From Alcanivorax sp. DG881 (GTDB lineage Bacteria > Pseudomonadota > Gammaproteobacteria > Pseudomonadales > Alcanivoracaceae), in NCBI RefSeq assembly GCF_000155615.1, contig NZ_DS989915.1:774183-838182 (forward strand): a DNA stretch of 64,000 bases. The letters are read 5' to 3'. The translations under genes were made by a program, and so were the position numbers. Shown piece after piece: positions 9,515 through 19,394 of this stretch. Position 1 is the first letter of the stretch, and each line of letters opens with the position of its first letter. The notes below the pieces were generated by a model. It saw only the letters and a list, made by a program, of their open reading frames with translations, made no database searches and was not told the DNA's origin.

Positions 9515-9808
9515 ATGAGCACCGATAGCCATCACCGCTGGATGTCTGATTTTCTGGAAGAAATGGGCCTTCCCGCCCGGGCCGAATTTCAGGGCTATGT
9601 TCTGTTCAACTTAGAGCAGAATGCCTTTATCGCCACCAGCAAACGCAACCCGCAGACTCCACATCAGCAACAGGTCAAACCCTGTGCCTGGGCCCACTGC
9701 TACCCCGACATCATGCACGCCAGCGATGCCGCCAGCGGACTGGGGAGCGAATACGAAATCCGCGCGCTTTTCCGACTCGACGGTCGGCACCTGTCCTGTT
9801 CGGTGTGA
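9515..9808 (+). CDS. Small hypothetical protein
   Basis: 97 residues starting at the ATG with a near-perfect AGGAGG seven bases upstream; a longer frame from 9461 is not needed. I do not recognise a family. The protein is soluble, with MSTDSHHRWMSDFLEEM at the start and several Cys and His in the middle (KPCAWAHCYPD), but no complete metal motif. It is divergent from umuDC across a 240-base gap that contains the LexA box, so damage-linked expression is possible but unproven. Confidence 0.65.
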   Translation: MSTDSHHRWMSDFLEEMGLPARAEFQGYVLFNLEQNAFIATSKRNPQTPHQQQVKPCAWAHCYPDIMHASDAASGLGSEYEIRALFRLDGRHLSCSV

Positions 9809-9853
9809 TTGGGAGGTCAGGGATTTGAGATGGAACGCAAGGCGCCCGGAGCT

Positions 9854-10015
9854 CGACGCTGGATGCTGGATGCCTAAAACCCAAAGTCAAAACCCCACGG
9901 CCATTTTGCTGGGAAGGCCTTGCGGGCATGAAAATTGGGGGCACAGGGAACGCGTCAACAAGGGCAGCAGTGATGTGACTTTCGATTTATTGCGTCTGGC
10001 ATCCGGCATCAAGCG
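9854..10015. repeat. Paired inverted GC-rich repeat (hairpin element)
   Basis: Left arm at 9854-9873 (GACGCTGGATGCTGGATGCC) and an inverted right arm at 9992-10015 (starting GCGTCTGGCATCCGGCATC) flank about 118 bases without a gene. It belongs to the same family as the copies at 2713, 10309 and in the rnf operon. Confidence 0.7.
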
Positions 10016-10031
10016 TTTTGCATCTAGCCCA

Positions 10032-10069
10032 GACATAAAAAAACCGCCAAAAGGCGGTTTTTTTATGTC
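10032..10069 (-). terminator. Rho-independent terminator of tRNA-Gly
   Basis: A perfect stem AAAAAAACCGCC / GGCGGTTTTTTT with an AAAA loop, extended by GACAT/ATGTC outside. Symmetric A and T tracts let it work in both directions. It lies immediately after the 3' end of the tRNA. Confidence 0.9.
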
Positions 10070-10143
10070 TGGAGCGGGTGAAGAGAATCGAACTCTCGTA
10101 TGCAGCTTGGGAAGCTGCCGTTCTACCATTGAACTACACCCGC
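10070..10143 (-). tRNA. tRNA-Gly (anticodon CCC)
   Basis: 74 nt including an encoded CCA. On the minus strand it reads GCGGGTGTAGTTCAATGG at the 5' side. The anticodon stem GCAGC/GCTGC encloses the loop TTCCCAA (anticodon CCC); the T-loop GTTCGATTC and acceptor stem pairing GCGGGTG/CACCCGC are complete. It resembles E. coli glyU closely. Confidence 0.95.
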
Positions 10144-10680
10144 CTTTTGAAACGGCAATATAGTCAAAACCCATCGACTTAGCCAGTGTTGGAGCGAAAT
10201 CGTCAAGGTTTCGACAAGTGGCTGTTTAAAACAGTTCATCGCGGATTAGAGTGAATAACTGGCTTCTAGCCGTTTGATTAGCTTATGGCGAATATCCTGC
10301 ATTTTGCCGGACGCTCAACGCCGGATGCCTGACGTCAAACCCCATAGCCTGAGTGTTTGTCACTATTGCGGTACCTCTTTTGAGGGGTATTTTGAGGAAT
10401 AGTCAGGGCCATTATTCAGGAAATAATCGGGTAATGCGTTTTGCGAAGAGCGCATAGGAGCCAAGATTTTCAGGTTTTGAATGCAAGCGTCCGTCGTCGG
10501 GCATCCGGCGTTCTGCTGCAGCCAGGGTTAGATAATGAGACAAATCCTGAAATCGGCTCATCACTCAATCCCACGATGAACCTTTAAAAGCGAGTCACCG
10601 GGCGGACAAAGCAGTTGCCAGCATCCGTTTCAGTGCGTATAGAAGAGGAAACAAGCGTCAGCCAAAGAAGGATACCAACC
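10144..10680. other. Gene-free stretch upstream of the epimerase gene
   Basis: About 540 bases without a credible coding frame. Apart from the inverted repeat at 10309-10516 I see only the presumed tRNA promoter region (AT-rich, 10155-10175) and the ribosome site of the next gene. Confidence 0.6.
10309..10516. repeat. Paired inverted GC-rich repeat (hairpin element)
   Basis: Left arm 10309-10336 containing CGCCGGATGCCTGACGTC and inverted right arm 10487-10516 containing GTCGGGCATCCGGCG, about 150 bases apart. Same family as at 9854 and in the rnf operon; no reading frame inside. Confidence 0.7.
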
Positions 10681-11664
10681 ATGCCAGTGGCATTTATCAG
10701 TGGGGGCCGGGGGTTTCTCGGCGGGCATATCATTGACCAGCTTCTCGACAAACAATGGGATGTCGTTGCCCTGGTACGCCCCAACAGTGATGCCAGCACC
10801 TTACATGCCAAGAAGGGCGTATCTGTCGTCCAGGCACCACTGGACAATGCCACCGAACTTGCCCTGGTCATGCCCGCTGCCCCGGATGCGGTTTTTCACG
10901 TGGCAGGTAACACCAGCCTGTGGCGCCGGGGCAATGAGCAACAATACCGGGACAACGTGCTCGGCACCCAGGCCATGGTCAGCGCGGCCCTGAAAAACGT
11001 GGCCGGCCGCTTTATTCATACCTCGTCCATCTCTGCCTGGGGCATTCAGGACAACCCGATCAATGAATTAACACCTTCCAACGCCGCCAATGACTGGATC
11101 GGCTACAACCGCACCAAGTTTCTGGCAGAACAGGAAGTGGAAAACGGCATTCGTCAGGGACTGGACGCGGTGATCATGAATCCCTGCGGCATTATTGGCG
11201 CCGGTGACACCCACAACTGGTCACAGATGATCCGCATGATCAACGACGGCAAACTGCCCGGCGTGCCCCCAGGCGGCGGGAATTTCTGTGCGGTGGAAGA
11301 AGTGGCACGGGCCCATATTGCGGCGCTGGAGCACGGTGTTTGCGGGGAGCGTTATATTCTTGCCGGCGTGGAAGCCAGTTTCCTGACTCTGGTCCAGACC
11401 ATTGCCGGCCAGCTGGGGCGCAAGGCGCCGCAGCGCACCGTGCCGCCCGCAGTGCTGAAACTGGCCGGCCAGCTCTACCCCATCGGCAGCCTGTTCACCG
11501 GTGAAGAGCCCCGCCTCACTCCGGAAAAAGTGGCTCTGATCACCAGCCGCGTGCATGCCGACGGCAGCAAGGCCGTAGAACAGCTGGGCTTTAATGATCA
11601 GGTGCCACTGGCCACCATGCTGGAAAACTGCATTGCCTGGATGGCCCGGGAACGGATGCTGTAA
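10681..11664 (+). CDS. NAD(P)-dependent epimerase/reductase, extended SDR family
   Basis: 327 residues. The ATG at 10681 (MPVAFISGGRGFLGG) follows AAGAAGGA; a frame from 10615 adds 22 residues before the Rossmann fold and is not preferred. The nucleotide-binding GGRGFLGG (about 8-15), a HTSS segment near residue 113 and the YNRTK catalytic pair (Tyr142, Lys146) mark an extended short-chain dehydrogenase of the dihydroflavonol-reductase type. It should oxidise or reduce a hydroxyl/carbonyl compound; the substrate cannot be told. It stands alone, converging on rsmC. Confidence 0.85.
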   Translation: MPVAFISGGRGFLGGHIIDQLLDKQWDVVALVRPNSDASTLHAKKGVSVVQAPLDNATELALVMPAAPDAVFHVAGNTSLWRRGNEQQYRDNVLGTQAMVSAALKNVAGRFIHTSSISAWGIQDNPINELTPSNAANDWIGYNRTKFLAEQEVENGIRQGLDAVIMNPCGIIGAGDTHNWSQMIRMINDGKLPGVPPGGGNFCAVEEVARAHIAALEHGVCGERYILAGVEASFLTLVQTIAGQLGRKAPQRTVPPAVLKLAGQLYPIGSLFTGEEPRLTPEKVALITSRVHADGSKAVEQLGFNDQVPLATMLENCIAWMARERML

Positions 11665-11689
11665 ACGCCTGCTTGCTGCTTAAGCTTAA

Positions 11690-12664
11690 TTACAGCACCG
11701 CCCGGTAAACGCGGAAGCGGGTGGTTTCGCTGGCCACCTGCACATGACTGAAGGCATCATCCAGCCACTGCACATAGGGCAATTCGCGGTTAGCCACCAA
11801 CCACAGCACGCCACCTGACTTGAGGTGTGAAGGTGCTTCCGCAATCAGCCGACGGGTGATATCCGTGGTGCGTTGGCGGCGGTCATGGAACGGCGGATTG
11901 GTAACCACCATATCGACGCGCCCCTGAATCGGGGAGAACAAATCACCGCCCATGATCCTGCCTTGCAGGCCGTTGCGGGCCAGGCTATCCGTGCTGGCCG
12001 CCACGGCGCTGGCACTGACATCCACGCCCTGTACCTGCCAGCCCTGACGAGCCAGCCAAACGCTGATCACACCCGCGCCGCAGCCCATATCAATCACCTT
12101 CCCTGGCTTACCCAGCGTGTGCGCCTCCATGGCCGCCAGCAGGAGCGCACTGCCCTCGTCCAGACGGCCATGGCTGAACACCCCCGGGTAACTGATGGCT
12201 TCCTGATCCGCCACCTCCAGCACGGTACCCCAGGCTTTCAGGGACTGCTTCTCCCCCGGCTGCAATAAACCGCTATAGAGCTTGCAGTGGCGGGCGCTAT
12301 CTTCCAGCACCGATTCATCCACATGGGCATCCAGGTATTTCAGGGCACCGCGAATGCCACCCTTGGCCGGGCCAATCAGCCACAGCTCGGTGGGCGCCGT
12401 AATTTCACCGGCCAGCCAGTTGAGCAGGAACCGTAACCGGTCGATGGATTTGGGCAACGGCAGCACCAGCAAATCTGTCCCTTCCGGCACTGTGGGCGCC
12501 GGCGACCACTGCTGCGCACCAATGGTGTAATCATCCGCATGTACATGCACCGTGGCATCCACTGCCAGGGTTTTCAGTGCAGGGTCGTTGGCATCCACCA
12601 CCAGTACATTTCGCCCGGCAAGGGCATCGGACTGGCGCAGCAATAATTGGGTCGTATTTTCCAT
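11690..12664 (-). CDS. rsmC: 16S rRNA m2G1207 methyltransferase
   Basis: 324 residues. It opens with the RsmC-like TTQLLLRQSDAL and carries an N-terminal degenerate methyltransferase half followed by the active half: the SAM-binding VIDMGCGAGVIS and the amino-methyltransferase NPPFHD motif (TNPPFH). The end TTRFRVYRAVL matches the family C-terminus. It methylates the N2 of G1207 in 16S rRNA of the 30S subunit. RlmG is the nearest alternative, but the N-terminal half and ending fit RsmC better. Confidence 0.88.
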   Translation of the reverse strand: MENTTQLLLRQSDALAGRNVLVVDANDPALKTLAVDATVHVHADDYTIGAQQWSPAPTVPEGTDLLVLPLPKSIDRLRFLLNWLAGEITAPTELWLIGPAKGGIRGALKYLDAHVDESVLEDSARHCKLYSGLLQPGEKQSLKAWGTVLEVADQEAISYPGVFSHGRLDEGSALLLAAMEAHTLGKPGKVIDMGCGAGVISVWLARQGWQVQGVDVSASAVAASTDSLARNGLQGRIMGGDLFSPIQGRVDMVVTNPPFHDRRQRTTDITRRLIAEAPSHLKSGGVLWLVANRELPYVQWLDDAFSHVQVASETTRFRVYRAVL

Positions 12665-12857
12665 GGGCTCCGGCTCAGGTAATCAGCGGCGGCAGTATAG
12701 TGCAAATCACACAGGTCCGGACACGGGTACGGCAAACGGCATACTCACGCGCTGAGCCATAAGTAGGGTCTTGCTCAAGTTTTACATAATCACCACGCCA
12801 AGCACCTAGCGAGGCCGGTAGAATTGGCGCATTCATTCCGACGATGTGGAGGCACAA

Positions 12858-14816
12858 ATGGTTCGCACTGCGCCATTAACTCGCGCTGTAGCACTGTTTG
12901 CCAGCTGTCTGTTTTCTTCGTTGGTCGTTGCCGCTACGGATAGCGACAACTTCCACCAAGCACTGGACGCAGCACGCAACGATGACTGGGAAACCCTTTC
13001 CCGTCAGCAACAGGCCCTGGGAGAGCAGCACCCCCTGCAAGCCTATCTCGACTTCCACCGGCTGCGCGCCGCCCTGCCTCAACTCAGCCCTGACAAAGTA
13101 ACGCAGTACGCTGAAAAGTACCCGGATTCGCCGCTCCCCCAGGATATTCGTCAGCTCGCCACTGTCGCCTACGGCAAAGCGGAAAAATGGCAGGCACTAC
13201 TCGCCATTACCGACAGTGCCCCCAGCGGGGTAGCACTGCGCTGCTATTACCACCAGGCGCAATGGGAAACCGGCGACCAAGCCGTTCAAAAAGCCGCCCT
13301 GCAGGCGGGCAAAGAACTCTGGGCCACCGGCCAGTCCCGCCCCAACAATTGCGACCCGCTGTTCAACGCCGCCCGCGACGCGGGTGTCATCGGCGATGCG
13401 CAAATCTGGGAACGCCAGCAACTGGCCTTTGATGGCAACAGCGCCGGGTTGATGCGCTACCTGGACAAGATGCTGGCAGACAGCCCCTACGCCACCGCCA
13501 GCGAATGGCTGCAAACGCTGTACAGCAACCCCGACAAGGTCGTTGACCTGCCTCGCAACCTGCCGGCATCGCAGCGTCAGGCGCTGCTCTCCGCCGGCCT
13601 GCGCCGCTGGGCCTACAAGGACACCGAAGCCGCGCGCAAATGGTTCGACACGCAGAGCAAAAAACAGGGCCTCACCGACGCAGCACTGCGCGAGCGCGCC
13701 GGTACACGCATCGCCTGGTACTCCACCATCCGCGGGGTGGAAGCGAACCGCCAGTGGCTGGATAGCTGGCTGGCGAGCCACCCGGAGACCTCACTGGTGG
13801 CACAGCGCGCCAGGCGCACGGTGATTGAACAGGATTGGGACGCCCTGAATGAGTGGGTCATGCGCCTGCCCCAGGAGGACCGTAACGACTCCCGCTGGCT
13901 CTACTGGCGCGCCCGCGCACTGGAAAACACAGACCAGCCGGATCAGGCCCGTGAGCTGTATCAGCAGGCCGCCCAACAACGTAATTTCTTCGCTTTCCTG
14001 GCCGCAGACCGCCTGGGCGAGCCCTACCGTTTCTCCGAACAGAAGCACACCCCCTCCGCCACGTTCACGCCGCCGCCGGCGATCACCCGTATCCGCATGT
14101 TGCGAGCACAGGATGAACCCTACCTGGCGCATCAGGAATGGATGTGGCTGATGTGGCACAGCAACAAGGAACAGCTGGCGGAACTGGCCGATTACGCCCT
14201 GACGCAAAAATGGTACGACCTGGCCGTACAGGCATCCATTCAGGCCAAGGCCTGGAACACCCTGGCATGGCGTTTTCCACCCGCGTATTTGCCGCTGTTC
14301 GAGGAAGAAGCCAAACCCCATGACCTGGATCCCTGGCTGGCCATGGCCGTGGCCCGGCGCGAAAGCGCGTTCAACCCGCTGGCCCGCTCACCGGTCGGCG
14401 CCATGGGGCTAATGCAACTGATGCCTGCCACCGCCCGCAAGGTGGCCAAAGACGCCAGCATGGGCAAGCCCACCACCAAGACCCTGCAGGACAAACACAC
14501 CAACATTACCCTTGGCAGCCGCTATCTGGCGGAGCTCCTCGACGATTTCAACGGCAATCGAGTGCTGGCCCTGGCCGCCTACAACGCGGGCCCGAGCCGG
14601 GTGAATCGCTGGCTGGAGAACGCCGAAGACGGCGTCCCGGCAGATGTGTGGATCGAGTCCATCGCGTTCCGTGAAACCCGGGATTATGTGCAGGCAGTAT
14701 TGACCTACCGGGCCTTGCTCGTGGGCATGCACGATGACCAGCCCCGCAGCAACCAGCTGCTAACCCGCGAAGAAAATGACGGGCTGTATTCCCTGACCAT
14801 GCTGGACAAGGACTGA
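12858..14816 (+). CDS. slt: Soluble lytic murein transglycosylase
   Basis: 652 residues from the ATG at 12858, preceded by GGAGG; an in-frame GTG four codons earlier overlaps that site. A signal peptide (cleaved near VVAATD) sends it to the periplasm. Most of the protein is the helical Slt70 superhelix; the C-terminal catalytic domain has ARRESAFNP with catalytic Glu502, GAMGLMQLMPATA, and the AAYNAGPSRV segment. It cleaves peptidoglycan strands with 1,6-anhydro product formation for cell-wall growth and turnover. It is transcribed divergently from rsmC. Confidence 0.94.
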   Translation: MVRTAPLTRAVALFASCLFSSLVVAATDSDNFHQALDAARNDDWETLSRQQQALGEQHPLQAYLDFHRLRAALPQLSPDKVTQYAEKYPDSPLPQDIRQLATVAYGKAEKWQALLAITDSAPSGVALRCYYHQAQWETGDQAVQKAALQAGKELWATGQSRPNNCDPLFNAARDAGVIGDAQIWERQQLAFDGNSAGLMRYLDKMLADSPYATASEWLQTLYSNPDKVVDLPRNLPASQRQALLSAGLRRWAYKDTEAARKWFDTQSKKQGLTDAALRERAGTRIAWYSTIRGVEANRQWLDSWLASHPETSLVAQRARRTVIEQDWDALNEWVMRLPQEDRNDSRWLYWRARALENTDQPDQARELYQQAAQQRNFFAFLAADRLGEPYRFSEQKHTPSATFTPPPAITRIRMLRAQDEPYLAHQEWMWLMWHSNKEQLAELADYALTQKWYDLAVQASIQAKAWNTLAWRFPPAYLPLFEEEAKPHDLDPWLAMAVARRESAFNPLARSPVGAMGLMQLMPATARKVAKDASMGKPTTKTLQDKHTNITLGSRYLAELLDDFNGNRVLALAAYNAGPSRVNRWLENAEDGVPADVWIESIAFRETRDYVQAVLTYRALLVGMHDDQPRSNQLLTREENDGLYSLTMLDKD

Positions 14817-14829
14817 CCTCAAACCCGGG

Positions 14830-15576
14830 TCAGTCCAACTGGCGAATATGGTAATCCAGCCGCGCCGCCGCTTTCGCATGGCTCAATGCCGGCGTCGCGG
14901 CAAGGCGCCGGCGCAGGTGAATGCTGCGCGCCGACTGGCGGGTAAACGCGATCACCGCGTTATGGCAATCGCTGCATGATAAGCGGAAACGGCTGCTGAA
15001 ACTTTTCATGGCCCGGCGGCCCGAGGCCGGGCTGTCGCGGTATTCCTGCCAATCGCCAAAGTTCATGATCAGGGAACCATGCGCCGACAGGTTCCCGCGC
15101 AGGCAGGCCAGCCAGTCAGCATCGGCAGGCACCGCCCGGCTAACCTGCTCGTTACTGGGCGCAAACAGGTCTTCGATAATCAGGTCGAACGGTTCCCCCT
15201 GATAATCACGCAACCACTGCTGCGCATCCCCCTGCCAAGTCTCCACCCCAAACGCCTCGATGCCGAATACTTCGCGGGCCACCTGCAAGTGTGCTCCGTC
15301 CAGCTCTACCGCCATCAATACATCCGGATCCAGCAGTTTGCGGATGGGGGGAATCAGCGAACCGCCCCCCAGTCCCAGCACCAACACCCGGCGGAACCGG
15401 GCCGGTTCGTGCAGCAGGGCCGGCAACCACAGCAAATCCCACACGCTGCCCGTAAGTAAACGCTTGGGGTGAAACTCCGAATGCTGAACGCCGTTGGCAT
15501 ACAGCCGCAAAGTCTGCCCCGCGCGCCTCACCTCGTAGCGCGCGCCGTCCTGTTCCGTTTCCCAGATTAATGCCAC
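14830..15576 (-). CDS. Spermidine-synthase-like methyltransferase-fold protein
   Basis: 248 residues. The fold of the SpeE family is visible: VLVLGLGGGSLIP near residue 63, an acidic strand end MAVELD, and FDLIIEDLFAP. The second half lacks the usual C-terminal polyamine-binding pattern, and residues 185-205 contain two Cys (LSCSDCHNAV). Whether it makes a polyamine is therefore uncertain. It starts three bases after the DUF748 gene stop, so the two form an operon; the order suggests an envelope-linked role but proves none. Confidence 0.7.
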   Translation of the reverse strand: MALIWETEQDGARYEVRRAGQTLRLYANGVQHSEFHPKRLLTGSVWDLLWLPALLHEPARFRRVLVLGLGGGSLIPPIRKLLDPDVLMAVELDGAHLQVAREVFGIEAFGVETWQGDAQQWLRDYQGEPFDLIIEDLFAPSNEQVSRAVPADADWLACLRGNLSAHGSLIMNFGDWQEYRDSPASGRRAMKSFSSRFRLSCSDCHNAVIAFTRQSARSIHLRRRLAATPALSHAKAAARLDYHIRQLD

Positions 15577-15579
15577 CGA

Positions 15580-18516
15580 TTATTTTTCCAGCGTCAGGGT
15601 CAGCCCGGTCACCGCGCCATCCACTTTGGATTCTTTCAGGTACACCCGGGACTGCTCAATCTGGAACTGCTGCACCAGCGCCGCCTTGGCATTTTCCGAA
15701 CGCAAACGTGCCAGCTCCACCAGCTGTGCCTTATCCACTGAGGGCGCCTCTGCGGTGACCATGGCATCCCAGGCACTGCGCGCCAGTACACTGTCCCGCT
15801 CATCGTCATCCTCGGGCAGGGGCGCGCTGACCAGTGTTTCCACATCGCGGTCATAGTCAGACTCGTAACGGCGGATCAGCTTGCGGCGCCATTTCTTTTC
15901 CAACACGGCCGCCTCAATACCCGGCCAGTCATCACCGGCCACATCGTCCCCAATCGTCTGATCGGCAAGCGCGGTGCGATCCTCCGCACTGACCGTACCA
16001 ACCAACCCGATGTGCAGGTGCGGCTTTTCAGTGAGCACCTTGGCCAGGGCTTGCAAGGAACTGGAAGTTTGCGGACCCACCTCGGCGGTGCCGGGGTCAA
16101 ACACAATGGTCTCCAGGTTCTCGCCACCGGCCAGCCCGGCCAGCACGGAGAACGGCGCCGTGGCCGCCTTGACCACAATGTTGGTCAACACTTTCAGAAT
16201 CATGCCGCTGACACTGAAGCTGGGGTCATCCAGATCACCGGACATTTTCACCGGCAAGGTAATTTCACCGGAACGACTGCGCAGCACCGACAGGCCCAGT
16301 TTCACCGGCGCCCTCACCGCTTCATCACTGGGCACTTTTTCGCCCAGATAGAACTGGTCCGCAAGAATATCGGAGACACTGTTCAGATGGTTTTTCTCAA
16401 CGGTGACTTCGGTATCCACCCCCAGCTGCCCCTTCTCCACCTTGTACCCCAGGTACAGGCCGGTATACGGCGTCAGGCTGGTCATTTCATAATTGTTCAG
16501 CGACACCACCATGTCCGTAGACAACGGTTCCGGAGACAAACGCCCCTTGATGGAAAACGGCGCATACCGGTCCACCTGCGCATTCAGGTCCAGCCTGGCA
16601 GTGCTGCCCGGCCGAGTATCCAGATTGCTCACCGTGCCCGACAGCTGATACAAGCCAATACGGAAATTGGGGCTCAGCGACAGGTCTTCATGGCGTACCT
16701 GACTGCCGATCAGACGCACGCGATCCACCGTCACTTGCCAGGGTTTTGAGGAAGACGAAGATGAAGCGCTCGACGAGCTGCTCCCCGATGGCATCGCGGC
16801 CTCAATGCGGGTAGAGGCATCTCGCCCCTGGGCGTCCACCTGGTGCAGCATGTCCATGCCCGTCAGCCCGATTTCGCCAACGCGCACCCGCTGTGCGGCG
16901 GTGTCCAGCGACAGCTTGCTCACCTGCACCTTATTGACCTTGATCAGAGGTCGGCCGCCTTCCAGCAAATTGAAACCGGCCATGCTGGCGCTGCCATTCA
17001 CGGTAATATCCGGGCCATCGCCTTTCACCGCAGACTGCAAATCCAGATCCAGCTGACCGCTGGCCACTTTCAGCGGGGCTTCACGCTCCAGCCAGGGCGA
17101 CAACGGTGCTAACGGCAGGCCGGCCAGCGCCGCCTTGGCATTCACCGACAGCGGCGCCAACTGGCCCTCACCGGAGTGTGTCAACGCGCCCTGCCCCTGA
17201 ATCTGGGCCTTGCCCTCCCAGGTAAAGGTGGCTTCTTCACCCAGAATGAGATTCTTCAGCGTGAACTCACCGTCGGTCAGGCTCACCGTTTGCGGTGGAT
17301 TCAAGGTACGGTCAGTGAAGCGGAACGTATTGCCATCCACTTTCAGCGTTCCCAGATTCGTCACCCAAACCGTCTCGGCCTCTTTAATGCGCTCTGCGGC
17401 TTCTTGCGCTTTTTCCTTCACTTCCTGTTTGCGCTGCTCCGCTTCTTCCGGGTCCACCGGCAGGAACAAGGTGGCGAGATCCAGCCCGTCGGCAGCCAGG
17501 ACCGCATTCACAGCAGGCTGGCTGAGACTCACCTCCGGCAAGGTGATTTCCTGCTTCTCGCTATCCACGGCAATGCCCGTCACGGTCAACGCAGGCACGC
17601 TGACACTGGGCGCGTCTTCACCGGGTTTCTGAATCTGCAATTCACGCAGGGTCAGCTCACCATTGCTCACCACCACCCGTGTGCCCGGTTCCGTGGTGAA
17701 CAGGTAGTCCGTCTGCAGATCCAGTTCACCGGATGGCACGGTAAAACGCACTTCGCCCTGGGCCAGTTTTGCCAGTGACACCAGGTCCACTTTCTCGATA
17801 CTCAAGCGACCCTGGGCCAGGAATGGCGAGAATTCAAAACGCCCATCCCAATCGAATGCACCGCCATCCGGGCCTTCCAGGCGAATGGCGTAACCGTTCT
17901 GGTTTTCCCCTTTTGCCACGGTGGAGAAATTGGTCACCGTAAACGCCACCGGCAGCACCAACTGATGGGGTTCCTTGCCTGCGGCTTCGGTATAGCGCAG
18001 GTCGCCATTGGTCAGGGCCAACGCACCCACGGAAATGTTGGGAAGTGCCCCGGCGTCTTCCGGGGCCGGCTCAGGCTCAACGTCCTCGGCACTGTCCGTT
18101 AATTGGCTATCAATATGCGCAAGCACATCGTCAAAGTTGAAGACAGAACCTGGATTGCGCTGACCTCGCACCGTCAGGCCATCGAGGTCGACCTGGCTGA
18201 AATGCCAACTCCAGCGAAACAGCGACGACAACTCGAAGTTCACATAAAGCTGATTGAAGCCCAACAGGACATCGGTCTGTTCATCGTTGATGGCGAACCC
18301 GTTGACGGTGGCACTCAGCGCCAGCGGATTGATCTTCACTTCGCTGATCACCACCTCACGGCCGGTCAACTCGGCCAACGCATCACGGGCGTTGTCACGC
18401 ACCAGACCAGGGGCAACAAAAAAGCCCAGCAGTGCGTACAACAGATAGAGGCTGACCAGAATCAACAGTGTCTTGATTTTCCAGCTACTGCGCTTCCATG
18501 CCTGTGTGACTTTCAC
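15580..18516 (-). CDS. Large DUF748 (AsmA-like) envelope protein
   Basis: 978 residues. One N-terminal transmembrane helix (about residues 15-37, LLILVSLYLLYALLGFFVAP) anchors a long periplasmic part with DUF748 repeats (the opening segment REVVISEVKINPLALS is typical). A serine-rich low-complexity patch lies near residue 590. The last 150 residues include GLVGTVSAED, resembling the OmpA-like region seen in this family. AsmA/DUF748 proteins are thought to bridge the inner and outer membranes and move lipids; here that is inference. It is the first gene of a pair with the SpeE-like gene. Confidence 0.82.
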   Translation of the reverse strand: MKVTQAWKRSSWKIKTLLILVSLYLLYALLGFFVAPGLVRDNARDALAELTGREVVISEVKINPLALSATVNGFAINDEQTDVLLGFNQLYVNFELSSLFRWSWHFSQVDLDGLTVRGQRNPGSVFNFDDVLAHIDSQLTDSAEDVEPEPAPEDAGALPNISVGALALTNGDLRYTEAAGKEPHQLVLPVAFTVTNFSTVAKGENQNGYAIRLEGPDGGAFDWDGRFEFSPFLAQGRLSIEKVDLVSLAKLAQGEVRFTVPSGELDLQTDYLFTTEPGTRVVVSNGELTLRELQIQKPGEDAPSVSVPALTVTGIAVDSEKQEITLPEVSLSQPAVNAVLAADGLDLATLFLPVDPEEAEQRKQEVKEKAQEAAERIKEAETVWVTNLGTLKVDGNTFRFTDRTLNPPQTVSLTDGEFTLKNLILGEEATFTWEGKAQIQGQGALTHSGEGQLAPLSVNAKAALAGLPLAPLSPWLEREAPLKVASGQLDLDLQSAVKGDGPDITVNGSASMAGFNLLEGGRPLIKVNKVQVSKLSLDTAAQRVRVGEIGLTGMDMLHQVDAQGRDASTRIEAAMPSGSSSSSASSSSSSKPWQVTVDRVRLIGSQVRHEDLSLSPNFRIGLYQLSGTVSNLDTRPGSTARLDLNAQVDRYAPFSIKGRLSPEPLSTDMVVSLNNYEMTSLTPYTGLYLGYKVEKGQLGVDTEVTVEKNHLNSVSDILADQFYLGEKVPSDEAVRAPVKLGLSVLRSRSGEITLPVKMSGDLDDPSFSVSGMILKVLTNIVVKAATAPFSVLAGLAGGENLETIVFDPGTAEVGPQTSSSLQALAKVLTEKPHLHIGLVGTVSAEDRTALADQTIGDDVAGDDWPGIEAAVLEKKWRRKLIRRYESDYDRDVETLVSAPLPEDDDERDSVLARSAWDAMVTAEAPSVDKAQLVELARLRSENAKAALVQQFQIEQSRVYLKESKVDGAVTGLTLTLEK

Positions 18517-18632
18517 GTCCGTCCCCTCTCACTGATGCCGCTGATGTTGAAATCCTGACGCCATGGTAGCAGTTGGGCCGGGCCGTGGCGCCCCAAAACC
18601 CATTGCAGCGTTCCCCCGGCTGTGGAGAATAA

Positions 18633-18897
18633 GGGAGCCTCTGAATAACTCCTTGCGTACTCAGCGTGGTCTGAAGGGTGCAGCTGTTGTGTTTTGTCGC
18701 GACGATCAGGGTGGTTCCCTTTTCTAGCGAAAAAACGCAGCAGATGGGCCCTTCAGGCCTCGCCCTCCGGGTCTTCCAGGCTGGCCCGCACTCGTTGTTG
18801 CAATGTCTCGATGGGTGGACACACACTTTCAACATTGCGCCTAGATTGCGAGCCAGCCTGAAAGACTGAGCATGCAAGGAGTTATTCAGAGGCTCCC
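18633..18897 (+). mobile_element. 265-bp MITE-like element, copy 1
   Basis: Ends are long inverted repeats: GGGAGCCTCTGAATAACTCC at the left and its complement at the right, extending further as CTTGCGTACTCAG / CTGAGCATGCAAG. The immediate flanks are TAA on both sides (18630-18632 and 18898-18900), a possible 3-bp target duplication. A second copy of identical length but opposite orientation lies at 41058-41322, roughly 80 percent alike by eye. No transposase is encoded. The element fills the gap before the thioesterase gene. Confidence 0.8.
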
Positions 18898-18926
18898 TAA
18901 GCCCATTGATTTCAGGAGCCCGCCCC

Positions 18927-19394
18927 ATGAGTAATAACTACCTGCTGAACATGTACGAAAAAGCCTTGAAGCTGCCCGCCGGGCGCAAGCTTTTCTCCAT
19001 GGTCTTCAGCCGCAAAGCGCCGTACTTCGCGACCATCACACCCACTATCTCTGAATTGCGTCCGAATTTCTGTGAGGTTACGTTTAAGAAACGCAAAGGG
19101 GTGGAAAACCACATCCAGACCGTTCACGTCATCGCTATCTGTAATGCGCTGGAATGCGCCATGGGCGCCATGGCTGAAGCCTCAGTCCCCAAGCACCTGC
19201 GCTGGATTCCCAAAGGCATGAACGTGAACTACACCGCCAAGGCCACCACCAACATTACCGCCACCGCAGAAGCCAACCCGGAAGACTGGAAGCCCGGCAA
19301 CCTGCCCGTGACCGTAAAAGCCATGCGCGATGATGGCACCGTGGTGGTCGAAGGCACTATCAACCTGTGGATCAGCGAAAAACCGCAGAAGTAA
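18927..19394 (+). CDS. DUF4442-type hotdog-fold thioesterase-like protein
   Basis: 155 residues from the ATG at 18927 with GGAG upstream; a TTG seven codons earlier is less likely. The segments YFATITPTISELRPNFCEV, HIQTVHVIAICNALECAMG and the basic-polar end fit the DUF4442 branch of hotdog thioesterases, which act on acyl-CoA or other thioesters. Asn and His in the central helix (VHVIAICN) are where the family places its active-site residues. The substrate is unknown. The MITE ends 30 bases upstream, so the element may carry or disturb its promoter. Confidence 0.75.
   Translation: MSNNYLLNMYEKALKLPAGRKLFSMVFSRKAPYFATITPTISELRPNFCEVTFKKRKGVENHIQTVHVIAICNALECAMGAMAEASVPKHLRWIPKGMNVNYTAKATTNITATAEANPEDWKPGNLPVTVKAMRDDGTVVVEGTINLWISEKPQK

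Noticed and set aside
18485..18928. Open frame of about 147 residues on the minus strand across MITE copy 1
   Set aside because: It runs through both inverted ends. The matching frame in copy 2 differs at non-synonymous as often as synonymous positions, so it is not a conserved protein.
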